Positions 15,680 through 24,280 are shown, counted from the first letter of the stretch. The stretch is DNA of 43,911 nucleotides from Acidobacteriota bacterium (GCA_019247495.1 JAFAOU010000063.1:1-43911), one strand, 5' to 3'. The notes: generated by a model from the sequence alone, not told the origin. Numbers and translations are program-made.

Positions 15680-17440
15680 TCAGCCTTGCGGCGTGGTCTC
15701 CGCGGTTTCCGGTTCAGATTCGGACGCTGATTCGGCGGGGTGCTCTTCGACCGCGGGCGCTGATTCCGTGTGTTGCGCGACCTCCGCCTCAGTCAGCGGC
15801 TCGACGTCGCGTGTGGAGAGTCCGATCTTCTTATCGGTCCAGTCGATTTTGATGACGCGCGTGCGAACGGCTTCGCCGACATGAAAGGTTTTGTCGAGCT
15901 TCGCTTTCGGATCACGAGAAATCTCCGAGATGTGCGCGAGTCCTTCCACGCCGTCGGCAACGCGAATGAAGAGGCCGAAGTCGGTGATCTTGGCGATCGT
16001 GCCGATCAACTCATCGCCGACGTTGTGCGACTTCGCGAAGTTGTCCCACTCGTTCGGCAGGAACTCTTTGATCGAGAGCGAGAGCCGCTGATTCTCGCCG
16101 TCGACGCTGATCACGCGCGCCTGCACGGCGTCGCCCTTCTTCAGAACTTCGTTCGGATGCTTGAGCCGGCGGTTCCACGACATGTCGGAGATGTGAATCA
16201 GTCCGTCAATGCCGTCTTCGACTTCCACGAATGCACCGAAGTCAGTGAGGTTACGAACCTTGCCGGTGACGACAGCGCCGATCGGATAACGCTCGGCGAT
16301 GGTGTCCCACGGATTCTGTTCGAGCGCTTTCAGCGAGAGCGAGATGCGACGGTTCTGAATGTTGACGTCCGTAACCACCGCATCGACCTCGGTGCCAATC
16401 GCGAGCAGCTTGGAAGGATTGCGGACTTTCTTGGTCCACGACATTTCGGAGACGTGGATCAGTCCTTCGACGCCTTCTTCGAGCTCGATGAACGCACCGT
16501 AGTCGGTGAGCGAAACGACGCGGCCGTGAACCTTCGAGCCGAGCGGATAGCGCTGCACGACGTCCGTCCACGGATCCTGGCTCTTCTGCTTGTAGCCGAG
16601 CGAAACGCGCTCCGCTGTGGGATCGAACTTGAGGACGACCACCTCGATCTCATCGCCGACGTTGAAGTATTCGGAAGGGTGGTTGACGCGGCCCCACGAA
16701 ACGTCAGTGATGTGAAGCAGTCCGTCCACGCCGCCGAGGTCGACGAAGACGCCGTAGTCGGTGATGTTCTTGACGATGCCGTGCGTGTGCTGCCCTTCCT
16801 GAAGCCGGCTGAAGGTGTCGGCTTTGGCAGCGGCCTGTTCGACTTCGACGATCGCGCGGCGCGAGAGCACCACGTTGTTCCGTTTCTTGTCGAACGAAAC
16901 GATCTTGAATTTGTATTCGTGCCCGCGAAGTGCGTCGAGGTTTTTTACCGGCTTCGTGTCGATGAGCGATCCGGGGAGGAATGCCTTGACGCCGCCGACG
17001 TCGACAGCCAGCCCGCCCTTGACGCGTTCGATGACGCGTCCGGCGATCGGCTCGTCGGCTTTGAACGCGCCTTCGATGCGATCCCAGACCAGCATCCGCT
17101 CCGCTTTTTCGCGCGAAAGGACGATGTAGCCGCTGTTGTTTTCGAGGCGCTCGATGAAGACGTCGAGCTCGTCGCCAGGCTTGACCGTGATCTTACCGTC
17201 GTAGCCGGTGACCTCATGGACAGGCAGAACGCCTTCGGACTTGTAGCCGATGTCGATGACGACTTCGGCGCCGAGGACTTTCAGGACACGCCCGCGGATG
17301 ATGTCGCCCTCGGCAAAGTTCGACATTTTCCGGTCGTACATGTCGAGCAACTCGTCCATGCCGAGGCCTTCGAGGTCGTTGGGCTCCCCCCCTTTTCGGA
17401 GCGGTTGATTCAGGTTCTTAGGATCGTCACTCGACGGCAT
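15680..17440 (-). CDS. rpsA: 30S ribosomal protein S1
   Basis: RNA-binding ribosomal protein needed for translation initiation on structured mRNAs. The 586 residues contain six S1 repeats between about 38 and 540, with repeated motifs such as GxVKNITDYGVFVDLGGVDGL and GLIHISDMSW, and an acidic Glu/Ser/Pro tail of about 40 residues. The ATG at 17440 is preceded by a strong ribosome-binding site (AGGAGGT, about 10 nt spacing). It has its own promoter-like sequence at 17525-17554 and a stable hairpin in the leader, which may serve autoregulation. The genomic neighbour upstream is cmk, as in many bacteria. Confidence 0.97.
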   Translation of the reverse strand: MPSSDDPKNLNQPLRKGGEPNDLEGLGMDELLDMYDRKMSNFAEGDIIRGRVLKVLGAEVVIDIGYKSEGVLPVHEVTGYDGKITVKPGDELDVFIERLENNSGYIVLSREKAERMLVWDRIEGAFKADEPIAGRVIERVKGGLAVDVGGVKAFLPGSLIDTKPVKNLDALRGHEYKFKIVSFDKKRNNVVLSRRAIVEVEQAAAKADTFSRLQEGQHTHGIVKNITDYGVFVDLGGVDGLLHITDVSWGRVNHPSEYFNVGDEIEVVVLKFDPTAERVSLGYKQKSQDPWTDVVQRYPLGSKVHGRVVSLTDYGAFIELEEGVEGLIHVSEMSWTKKVRNPSKLLAIGTEVDAVVTDVNIQNRRISLSLKALEQNPWDTIAERYPIGAVVTGKVRNLTDFGAFVEVEDGIDGLIHISDMSWNRRLKHPNEVLKKGDAVQARVISVDGENQRLSLSIKEFLPNEWDNFAKSHNVGDELIGTIAKITDFGLFIRVADGVEGLAHISEISRDPKAKLDKTFHVGEAVRTRVIKIDWTDKKIGLSTRDVEPLTEAEVAQHTESAPAVEEHPAESASESEPETAETTPQG

Positions 17441-17463
17441 GAAACGGGCTACCTCCTGGAATT

Positions 17464-17483
17464 TCCGGGCGCATACGCCCGGA
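17464..17483 (-). promoter_or_regulatory. Perfect hairpin in the rpsA leader
   Basis: An 8-bp perfect GC-rich stem (17464-17471 pairing with 17476-17483, CATA loop) sits 23 nt upstream of the rpsA ATG, just before the AGGAGGT ribosome-binding site. It could be a regulatory leader element, for example for S1 autocontrol. There is no T-run, so it is unlikely to be a simple intrinsic terminator. Confidence 0.5.
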
Positions 17484-17524
17484 GGCGCACGTGGCGTAAA
17501 TTGTTGATACTAGTCGAAATGCGG

Positions 17525-17554
17525 AGTTTAGTGGCGAGCCTCCGGGGGAGTCAA
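17525..17554 (-). promoter_or_regulatory. Putative sigma-70-type promoter of rpsA
   Basis: On the minus strand TTGACT (17554-17549) and TAAACT (17530-17525) are separated by 18 bp, close to the consensus -35 and -10 boxes. The start site would lie near 17517, giving a leader of about 77 nt. It lies between the cmk-side repeat and rpsA, so rpsA can be transcribed independently. Confidence 0.55.
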
Positions 17555-17570
17555 GGAATTACGGGCTGAT

Positions 17571-17757
17571 GTCATCCTGAGTCGCCGGAGCTGCGTAGGC
17601 GAAGCCGGAGCAGCGCAGGACGACGAAGGATCTCAAGCTTCCCAAGTTGCGTTGAATCCCAGCGGGTTCCAGCTCGAGTTGCGCATCTTGAGATCCTTCG
17701 TCGTCCTGCGGCGTTCCGCGCTACGCGCTCCAACGCCTCCGGCAGCCTCAGGATGAC
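17571..17757. repeat. GTCATCCTGAG-type long inverted repeat between cmk and rpsA (family B)
   Basis: Left arm 17571-17637 and right arm 17687-17757 are diverged copies of one sequence in opposite orientations. Each starts with GTCATCCTGAG at its outer end and finishes with CGCAGGACGACGAAGGATCT plus CAAG at its inner end. The loop is about 49 nt. The last three codons and the TGA of cmk are provided by the right arm. Together with the rpsA promoter this fills the only gene-free stretch above 300 bp in the window. Confidence 0.92.
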
Positions 17758-18401
17758 AAACTAACAATCCGCTCCACCACCTCTTCAATCGTCAAATCCG
17801 AGGTATCGATGACCGTGTACGAGTCGTCGAAGCTCAGCGGCGAGTCGGCGCGGGTGGAGTCTTGTTCGTCGCGGGCGATGGTTCCAACGAGGATGGTTTC
17901 GTAGGACGCGCCCTCCCCTTTTGCGAGCAGCTCGGCGTGGCGGCGGCGGGCGCGGACCTCGGGGCGGGCCGTGAGGAAGAATTTGTAGGGCGTTTCGGGG
18001 AAGACTTTCGTACCTATGTCGCGGCCTTCGAGGACGCCTCCGCTGCGGCGTCCGAGGTCTTGTTGGAGTCGGACCAGGACTCGGCGCACGGCGGGAACAG
18101 CGGAGACGTTGCTCGCGGCCATGCTCATTTCCGGCGAGCGGATCATCGACGTCACGTCTTCGCCGTTGAGCAGGACGCGGGCGCGTTCGCCGGGGATGAA
18201 GTCGATGCGCGTGCGCGAGGCGAGGTCTTCGAGCTTCGCTTCATCGCGCGTGTCGATCCCTTCGCGTGTGGCGGCGAGCGCGAGTGCGCGGTACATCGCG
18301 CCGGTGTCGATGTGCGGGATGCCAAGCTCGCGTGCAACGGCGCGGCTCGTGGTGGTCTTACCGACGCCTGATGGGCCGTCGATGGCGATGATCTTCGCCA
18401 T
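17748..18401 (-). CDS. cmk: Cytidylate kinase
   Basis: Phosphorylates CMP and dCMP. The 217 residues show the P-loop GPSGVGKT at 8-15, the conserved HIDTGAMYRA motif and the RDIGTKVFPE segment that binds substrate; the lid region is near residues 150-170. The length is normal. It starts 5 bp after rluB. The final residues (SLSS) and the TGA are read from the flanking palindromic repeat, so the native C-terminus may have been replaced when the repeat arrived. Confidence 0.96.
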   Translation of the reverse strand: MAKIIAIDGPSGVGKTTTSRAVARELGIPHIDTGAMYRALALAATREGIDTRDEAKLEDLASRTRIDFIPGERARVLLNGEDVTSMIRSPEMSMAASNVSAVPAVRRVLVRLQQDLGRRSGGVLEGRDIGTKVFPETPYKFFLTARPEVRARRRHAELLAKGEGASYETILVGTIARDEQDSTRADSPLSFDDSYTVIDTSDLTIEEVVERIVSLSS

Positions 18402-18406
18402 GAAAA

Positions 18407-19423
18407 TTATCGCCGCGCGCTGCTGCGCGATGAACGCGCGCCGGCGCGGCGGACTGCAGGTTTCTTGGATCCGCTCGACTTGCCCGAGGCAACTTTCGGC
18501 CGCGGAGTGGCGGGACGCGGCGACGGTGTGCGGCGCGTCGAGCTTCGCGTTTCCGTGCGCGAAGACGCCGAGCGTTTGGCAGCGGGCTTCGCACGCGATG
18601 CCGCAGGTTTTCGCGAAGCGGCCGCCGCCGGTTTCTTGCGCGACGTGGGACGCGCCGCCGTCCGGCGCGGCTTCACCGTCTTCTTCGGCTCCTTCATCGT
18701 CTCCAGCATCTTCACTTCCTGCTTGGTCAGCTCGCGCCAGACGCCGGGAGTGAGTTTCGGATCGGAGATGGGACCGATGGCGACGCGGCGCAATTTCGAA
18801 ACGGGATGGCCGACCGCCTGGAACATCTTGCGGATCTGCTGCGTGCGGCCTTCTCGGAGTTTCACTTCGAACCAGCTGTTGCCTTCGTCGTCGCGTTTGC
18901 CGGTGGTGTGCATCCGCTCGATGTCACACGGCAGCGTGCGTTTGCCGTCGATGGTGATGCCGCGACGCAATTTGTCGACCAGCCGTTCCTCGGGAACGCC
19001 GCGCACTTTCACGCTGTACGTTTTTACCGAGCCGTGCGTCGGATGCGACACCTTGAACGCGAGCTCGCCGTCGTTCGTCAGCAACACGAGGCCCTCGGAA
19101 TGGAAGTCGAGGCGGCCGACCGGATAGATGCGCTCGCGAATTCCGCGCACGAGATCGATGACGGTGCGGCGTCCCTGCGGGTCTTCCACCGTCGTCATCA
19201 CTTCCTTCGGTTTGTACAAAAGGATGTAGCGATGCGGCTCGGCTTTCGTGATCAGTTTGCCGTCGACTTTGATGTGATCGCGATCGGGATCGGCGCGCGT
19301 GCCGAGTTCTTCGACGACACGCCCATTCAGCGTGACCCGACCCTCCCGGATCATCGCCTCGGCTTCACGGCGCGACGAAACGCCGGCGTGGGCGATGATC
19401 TTTTGCAATCGCTCTTGCATCAC
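18407..19423 (-). CDS. rluB: RluB-family 23S rRNA pseudouridine synthase with long basic tail
   Basis: RsuA/RluB-type enzyme. An N-terminal S4 RNA-binding domain (about 3-60) is followed by the catalytic domain with Asp106 in GRLDFHSEG and the REGRTQQIRKM segment. The enzyme core ends near residue 241. The remaining ~97 residues are almost entirely Lys, Arg, Ala, Ser, Thr and Pro, a disordered basic tail likely to bind RNA or DNA. Family members often have shorter tails of this type. It overlaps scpB by 4 bp; scpA-scpB-rluB is a common order. The exact target uridine is inferred from family context only. Confidence 0.92.
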   Translation of the reverse strand: MMQERLQKIIAHAGVSSRREAEAMIREGRVTLNGRVVEELGTRADPDRDHIKVDGKLITKAEPHRYILLYKPKEVMTTVEDPQGRRTVIDLVRGIRERIYPVGRLDFHSEGLVLLTNDGELAFKVSHPTHGSVKTYSVKVRGVPEERLVDKLRRGITIDGKRTLPCDIERMHTTGKRDDEGNSWFEVKLREGRTQQIRKMFQAVGHPVSKLRRVAIGPISDPKLTPGVWRELTKQEVKMLETMKEPKKTVKPRRTAARPTSRKKPAAAASRKPAASRAKPAAKRSASSRTETRSSTRRTPSPRPATPRPKVASGKSSGSKKPAVRRAGARSSRSSARR

Positions 19424-20169
19424 TCTGATTGTTCGTTGACGACGCGGGATTGTACCTCGTTCGTTGTGGCGTGCGCGTCGTCGTCGCTCGCAGAATTTTC
19501 GGCGACGACGTTCTCATCGCTCAACTCCGCGTTCACGGCATCGTCGATCTGCTCGCCTTGTGCGAGCGGAACCTCGATGCCTTCCGCGATCGGCGTCGAC
19601 TCGATGGCCAGCACCAGATCGTCGTTGATCTGTTCGCCGATCAGGTCGCCGAATTCTTCGAGCCGCGGCATGTCGCGAATGTCGTTCAGTCCGAAGTGGA
19701 CGAGAAACTCGCGCGTGGTGCGATACAAAAAAGGACTGCCGACGACGTTCTTGCGGCCGGCGACGCGAATCATGCGCCGCTCGAGCAGCGTTCGAATCGT
19801 CTGATTCGAATTGACGCCGCGAATCTCCGAAACTTCGGGTGCGGTAATCGGCTGGCGATACGCGACGATGGCGAGCGTCTCGAGCGCGGCAATGGAAAGC
19901 CGGTTCTCCCCTTTTTTCGCAAAGTACTTCTTGAGGATGGGATCGTGCTCGGCGCGCGTTGCCAGGCGCCATCCGCCCGCGGTCTGCTCGAGCATGAATC
20001 CGCCGAGGTGATCGTCGAGCGCGCGCTTGATCTCTTCGAGCTGCGCGATAACCGCTTCCCTCCCCTCGTCCGCAAACGCCTCGGCAAGCTCGTCGAGCTT
20101 CACCGGCTCGTTGCTGACGAAGAGGATGGCCTCAAGGGCCGCTCGTAGTTCGTTTGGTTCCATTGGCAT
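19420..20169 (-). CDS. scpB: Segregation and condensation protein B
   Basis: Subunit of the SMC-ScpAB condensin that compacts and separates chromosomes. The 249 residues contain the tandem winged-helix region (about 5-175) with the conserved blocks LSIAALETLAIVAYRQPI and EIRGVNSNQTIRTLLERRMI. An acidic tail of about 70 residues follows. The ATG at 20169 has an AAGG 8 nt upstream; a second ATG is at 20163. Its stop overlaps rluB by 4 bp. Unusually, 136 bp of palindrome-rich sequence separate it from scpA. Confidence 0.95.
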   Translation of the reverse strand: MPMEPNELRAALEAILFVSNEPVKLDELAEAFADEGREAVIAQLEEIKRALDDHLGGFMLEQTAGGWRLATRAEHDPILKKYFAKKGENRLSIAALETLAIVAYRQPITAPEVSEIRGVNSNQTIRTLLERRMIRVAGRKNVVGSPFLYRTTREFLVHFGLNDIRDMPRLEEFGDLIGEQINDDLVLAIESTPIAEGIEVPLAQGEQIDDAVNAELSDENVVAENSASDDDAHATTNEVQSRVVNEQSE

Positions 20170-20305
20170 TTCGTTTACCTTGTCATCGCACCAACGCGGA
20201 CGCGACGCTCGCGCGCAGAGCGCGGGGCTAAGTTTCTTACGCGCGCCTTCGCGCGCGACGCTGCTCGTCGCGTCATCTCTTCACGACTATTCAGGATGAC
20301 GTCCA
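20170..20305. repeat. Palindrome-rich spacer between scpA and scpB, probably a decayed family B repeat
   Basis: The spacer holds a perfect 7-bp hairpin (20240-20246 with 20251-20257). A TCAGGATGAC (20291-20300) is identical to the outer end of the cmk-rpsA repeat, and a TGTCATC at the opposite side faces it. The scpA TAA is 5 bp from it. No coding frame is supported here. Confidence 0.55.
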
Positions 20306-21130
20306 TTAACTGTTGTCGAAGACTGCAAACTGCGCTTCATCGATCGTCCTCTCCGTACTCGCGATCAGGATCTCGCCGAAGTTCCCGCTCTGCTTGAGCG
20401 AGATGCCGCCGAGGCGGACGAGTTCGAGCGTGGCCAGGAAGATCGCGATCAGTTCGTTGCGGTCGCGGCCTTCGAGGAACCACTGCAGCCGGATCGGCGA
20501 CTTCTCGTGCAGCTTCGTGTACAGCTCGCGCATCTTGTCCGAAATCTTGTGAACCGTGCGCTTCAGTTCGATCGACTGCGGATGATTCTGTTTGTAGCGA
20601 TTGAGCGCGCCGCGGAACGCATCGATGAGATCGAAGAGTCCTACTTCGCTCATGTCGATCTCCGACGCGTCGGTGCCAGGAATCGGCGTCGCCGGCCGCG
20701 GCCAGACGCCCATGCGCAGCACATCGAGCTCCGCGAACGATTCGGCGACCGCTTTGAAACGCTGGTATTCGAGAAGCCGGTCAACCAGCTCCTGGCGCGG
20801 ATCCTCGATTACCTCATCTTCGTCGTGCGGCAGCAGCATCTTCGACTTGATGTGGATCAGCAGCGCGGCCATGTAGATGTAATCAGCGGCGACGTCGAGG
20901 CTCAGCTCCTCCATCGCGTCGAGGTAGCCGTTGTATTGCGCGGTGATCAGCGCGATGGGGATGTCGTAGATGTCGATCTTGTGCTGCTTGATGAGATGCA
21001 GCAACAGATCGAGCGGACCGTGAAACGACGGCAGCGTGACCTTGAGCGCGCCCGAGCTTTCATCCTGCTCGTCCGCGGGACGATCGTCGGCCGGCTGTGT
21101 GACTGTGTCCTGGTCGGCCATCGTCGTCAT
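20306..21130 (-). CDS. scpA: Segregation and condensation protein A
   Basis: Kleisin subunit that bridges the SMC heads. The ATG at 21130 was chosen because it overlaps the trpS stop as ATGA. The open frame continues 74 codons upstream, but that part is antisense-like, Arg-rich sequence inside trpS. The 274 residues show the ScpA hallmark FHGPLDLLLHLIKQHKIDIYDIPI just after an acidic N-terminal stretch, then helices with IHIKSKMLLP, and the C-terminal winged helix with FLATLELVRLG. Length is normal. Confidence 0.96.
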   Translation of the reverse strand: MTTMADQDTVTQPADDRPADEQDESSGALKVTLPSFHGPLDLLLHLIKQHKIDIYDIPIALITAQYNGYLDAMEELSLDVAADYIYMAALLIHIKSKMLLPHDEDEVIEDPRQELVDRLLEYQRFKAVAESFAELDVLRMGVWPRPATPIPGTDASEIDMSEVGLFDLIDAFRGALNRYKQNHPQSIELKRTVHKISDKMRELYTKLHEKSPIRLQWFLEGRDRNELIAIFLATLELVRLGGISLKQSGNFGEILIASTERTIDEAQFAVFDNS

Positions 21131-22134
21131 TGCAGCCCGCTGTAGTTGATTTTGACGGCGTCTCGGACGAGCTGCATCGTCTCCTGCGCGCGCTCGCGAG
21201 CTTTGCGGTTTCCGTCGCGCAGCACATCCCACACGATCGACGGATCGCGATCGATCTGCTCGCGCTTCTCGCGAACCGGCCGCAGCGACTCGATCATGAT
21301 TTCGGCCAGCAGTTTCTTGTCGTCGACGCAGCCAATCTCCGCGGCGCGGCACTCGCGGTCGACGCGCGCGATAGTCTCGTCGTTCGAAAAGAGCTTGTGG
21401 AACTGAAAGAGATTGCAGACGTCCGGCCTGCCCGGATCTTTGCGGCGGATGCGCTCGGGATCGGTGAACATCGTCATCACCAGCGCGCGGATGTCGTCGG
21501 CGCTCGCCGTCAACGGAATGGTGTTGCCGTACGACTTCGACATCTTGCGTCCGTCGAGTCCGGGCACTTTCGGCGTTGTCGTTGCGAGCGGCAGCGGCTC
21601 CGGAAAGACGTCGCCGTAGAAACGATTGAAGCGGCGCACGATCTCGCGAGATAGCTCCAGGTGCGACTCCTGGTCTTCGCCGACCGGAACGAAGTTCGCC
21701 CTATAGATAATGATGTCGGCGGTCTGCAGCAGCGGATAACCGAGGAAGCCGTAGGTGTTGAGGTCTTTGTCCTCGAGCTGCGCCTGCTGATCCTTGAATG
21801 TCGGCACGCGCTCCAGCCACGGCAGTGGAGTAACCATCGACAAAATCAGATGCAGCTCGGCGTGCTCCTTGACCTCGGACTGCACGAAGATCGTCGACTT
21901 TGCCGGATCGAGTCCCGCCGCCAGCAAGTCTGCAGTCGCTTCGAACGTCGCATTCGTGATGCGCGACGTGTCTGCGTAGTCGGACGTCAGCGCGTGCCAG
22001 TCGGCGATGAAGTAGTAGCAGTCGTACAAATCCTGCAGACGCACCCAGTTCCGGACCGCACCAAAATAGTTGCCGAGGTGGATGCGGCCGGTGGGGCGAA
22101 GGCCACTGAGGACGGTCTGAGATGCAGAATTCAA
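21127..22134 (-). CDS. trpS: Tryptophanyl-tRNA synthetase
   Basis: Class Ic aminoacyl-tRNA synthetase of 335 residues. The HIGH equivalent HLGN is at 19-22 and the KMSKS loop (GRKMSKSYGN) is near residue 200. The start is a TTG at 22134 giving MNSASQTVLSGLRPTG; I find no in-frame ATG nearby and no strong ribosome-binding site, so initiation may be weak. It heads the trpS-scpA-scpB-rluB-cmk group. A candidate extended -10 (TGCTACACT) lies upstream at 22170-22178. Confidence 0.96.
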   Translation of the reverse strand: MNSASQTVLSGLRPTGRIHLGNYFGAVRNWVRLQDLYDCYYFIADWHALTSDYADTSRITNATFEATADLLAAGLDPAKSTIFVQSEVKEHAELHLILSMVTPLPWLERVPTFKDQQAQLEDKDLNTYGFLGYPLLQTADIIIYRANFVPVGEDQESHLELSREIVRRFNRFYGDVFPEPLPLATTTPKVPGLDGRKMSKSYGNTIPLTASADDIRALVMTMFTDPERIRRKDPGRPDVCNLFQFHKLFSNDETIARVDRECRAAEIGCVDDKKLLAEIMIESLRPVREKREQIDRDPSIVWDVLRDGNRKARERAQETMQLVRDAVKINYSGLQ

Positions 22135-22169
22135 TCGAAGCTCGCGGGGTCAGATTTCAAGAGCGGCGC

Positions 22170-22178
22170 AGTGTAGCA
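22170..22178 (-). promoter_or_regulatory. Possible extended -10 element for the trpS operon
   Basis: The minus strand reads TGCTACACT, fitting the TGnTAnnnT extended -10 pattern, about 36 bp before the trpS TTG. No convincing -35 is seen; its position falls in the adjacent repeat. Weak evidence. Confidence 0.3.
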
Positions 22179-22184
22179 GAGGCT

Positions 22185-22228
22185 TGATCCGCAGATGACG
22201 CAGATGGCATCTGGCCATCTGCGGATCA
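22185..22228. repeat. GATCCGCAGATG palindrome at the 3' end of recG (family E)
   Basis: Perfect 13-bp arms TGATCCGCAGATG (22185-22197) and CATCTGCGGATCA (22216-22228) enclose a smaller palindrome, CAGATG-G-CATCTG. The recG TGA (22226-22228) is the outermost triplet of the arm. It could fold as a terminator for recG, though no T-run follows. Confidence 0.9.
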
Positions 22229-24280
22229 GTCTTTGACGCTCGCCGGAACCGGAACGCCGAGGAGCTTCTGCACGATCTTTTCGGCCTTCGTCACGCCATC
22301 CTTTTCGATGATTTCGATGGCAAGGTCGCGGGCTTTTTCCATCAGCGCGATGTCGCGGACGATGTGGCCGAATCGAAATCGCATCGCTCCCGATTGGCGG
22401 GTGCCGAGGAGCTCTCCGGGGCCGCGGAGTTTGAGGTCGAGGTCGGCGAGGTCGAACCCGTTGAGCGTCTTCGCGAACTGCGTGAGGCGATCCTTTTCTT
22501 TGTCGGCGACGAGTACGCAGTACGAATGGCGCGTTCCGCGGCCCACGCGGCCGCGAAGTTGGTGGAGTTGCGACAGACCGAAGCGGTCAGCGTCGATGAT
22601 CAGCATGAACGAGGCGTTGGCGACGTCGATCCCTACTTCGATGACCGTCGTCGACACCAGGATGTCGATCTCGCCGCGCTTAAAGCGCTGCATCGTCTCT
22701 TCTTTTTCGGCGGGCGGCATGCGGCCGTGCATCATGGCCACGCGACGGTTCGGGAAGCGCATCTTCGTCGCTTCGAAGCCGATCGTGAGCGGTTTGAGAT
22801 TCGACTTCTCCGACTCCTCGATGATCGGATAGACGATGTAGGCCTGCGCGCCGGCAGTGATCTCCGTGTCGATGAAGTGGTAGACGCGCTCGATCTGCTC
22901 CGGCGCCCGCACCGCGGTCTTGATCTGCTGGCGTCCAGGCGGCAGCTCGTCGATGACGGAGAGTTCGAGGTCGCCGTACATCGCCAGCGCCAGCGAGCGA
23001 GGAATCGGCGTGGCGGTCATGACCAGGATGTCGGGCGTGTCGCCTTTCGCGAAGAGACGCTGGCGCTGTTCGACGCCGAAGCGATGCTGCTCGTCGACGA
23101 TAGCGAGGCCGAGCGATTTGAAAACGATGCGGTCTTCGAGCAGCGCGTGCGTGCCAACGGCGAGTTGGATGAAGCCGTCGCGCAGTCCGGCCAGCAGTGT
23201 GCGGCGTTCGCCCGCGGTCATCGAGCCCGTTGCTTTGGCCACGACAACGGAATCGTCAAGTAGTTGACGAATTCTCTGGTAGTGCTGCTCGGCCAGGATT
23301 TCGGTCGGCGCGAGCAGCGCCACTTGGTGTCCGTTGCGGATCATGATGATGGCCGCGATCAGGGCGACGATCGTCTTGCCGCTGCCGACGTCGCCTTCGA
23401 GCAGCCGGTACATCGGCTTCTCCGACTGCAGGTCGGTGGCGATCTCTTTCAGCACGCGCTTCTGCGCCTTCGTCAACCGGAACGGCAGGACCCGTTTCAC
23501 CTCGGCGCGCAGCTCGTCGTCAACCTTGATCTTGCGCGTCTTCGTCTTCACCTCTTCCGTCGCGCGGCGGACGCGCAGGGCGAGCTGCAGCGTGAAGAAC
23601 TCCTGCAGGATGATTCGGACGTGAGCTCGGGAACGGCGAAAGAGGAACGCATCGTCGAGCTGCGGCGGACGGTGAATCTGTTCGAGTGCCGGTGCGAGAT
23701 CGATCACACCGAGACGTTTGCGGAGCGCGGGCGCGAGGGGATCGTCGAGCGTTGGAAGCGCGTTGAGCGCGCCGCCGATGATCTGGCGCAGCGCCTTCGG
23801 CGGGATGTTGCCGACCTTTGAATAGATCGGAACGATGGCGCCATCGGCTTCGTCGTCGCCTTCGAATTTTTCCCAGTCGGCGCTTTCGATCTGAAGCTGA
23901 CCGTAAGACGAAATCTTCGGCGTTCCGAAAACGGCCAGACGATCGCCGCGGCGAATTTGGTCGCCGAGAAAACCCTGGTTGAACCAGACCAGCTTCACGG
24001 CGCCGGTGCCATCTTCGAGGACGACCTCGAAGACCTTCATCCGCTTCAGCCGTGTGGTGTGCAGATTCGCCGACATGACTTTGCCGCGGAGGAGGACAGG
24101 AGTGTCGGTGTGCCGCCCAACGTCGGCGATGCGCACGGGATGGCGGCGGTCTTCGTAGCGGTACGGCAAGTAATAGATAAGGTCGCCGGCGGTAGCGAGC
24201 CCGGCTTCCTCGAGCTGCTTCGCGCGGATGGGCCCGGCGCCGGGAAGGGCGCGGACCGGCGTGTCGATGGTGATCGTCAC
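22226..24280 (-). CDS. recG: ATP-dependent DNA helicase RecG
   Basis: Branch-migrating helicase that remodels stalled forks and Holliday junctions. I chose the GTG at 24280 (VTITIDTPVRALPGAG), where family-like sequence begins. The 56 codons upstream are open but show no conservation pattern and run toward the divergent gene. The 684 residues have the wedge/OB domain (about 10-190), Walker A GDVGSGKT near 295, DEQH in VDEQHRFG near 398, TATPIPRSLA, and the C-terminal helicase motifs QLRGRVGRG and GPGELLGTRQSG. The stop codon lies within a palindromic repeat. Confidence 0.96.
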   Translation of the reverse strand: MTITIDTPVRALPGAGPIRAKQLEEAGLATAGDLIYYLPYRYEDRRHPVRIADVGRHTDTPVLLRGKVMSANLHTTRLKRMKVFEVVLEDGTGAVKLVWFNQGFLGDQIRRGDRLAVFGTPKISSYGQLQIESADWEKFEGDDEADGAIVPIYSKVGNIPPKALRQIIGGALNALPTLDDPLAPALRKRLGVIDLAPALEQIHRPPQLDDAFLFRRSRAHVRIILQEFFTLQLALRVRRATEEVKTKTRKIKVDDELRAEVKRVLPFRLTKAQKRVLKEIATDLQSEKPMYRLLEGDVGSGKTIVALIAAIIMIRNGHQVALLAPTEILAEQHYQRIRQLLDDSVVVAKATGSMTAGERRTLLAGLRDGFIQLAVGTHALLEDRIVFKSLGLAIVDEQHRFGVEQRQRLFAKGDTPDILVMTATPIPRSLALAMYGDLELSVIDELPPGRQQIKTAVRAPEQIERVYHFIDTEITAGAQAYIVYPIIEESEKSNLKPLTIGFEATKMRFPNRRVAMMHGRMPPAEKEETMQRFKRGEIDILVSTTVIEVGIDVANASFMLIIDADRFGLSQLHQLRGRVGRGTRHSYCVLVADKEKDRLTQFAKTLNGFDLADLDLKLRGPGELLGTRQSGAMRFRFGHIVRDIALMEKARDLAIEIIEKDGVTKAEKIVQKLLGVPVPASVKD

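Noticed and set aside
15770..17569. 599-codon plus-strand open frame opposite rpsA
   Set aside because: Its length follows from the codon use of rpsA; the minus strand encodes six S1 domains, and this frame has no recognisable domain.
22364..23263. Plus-strand open frame opposite recG
   Set aside because: Acidic/basic low-complexity shadow of recG with no conserved motif.
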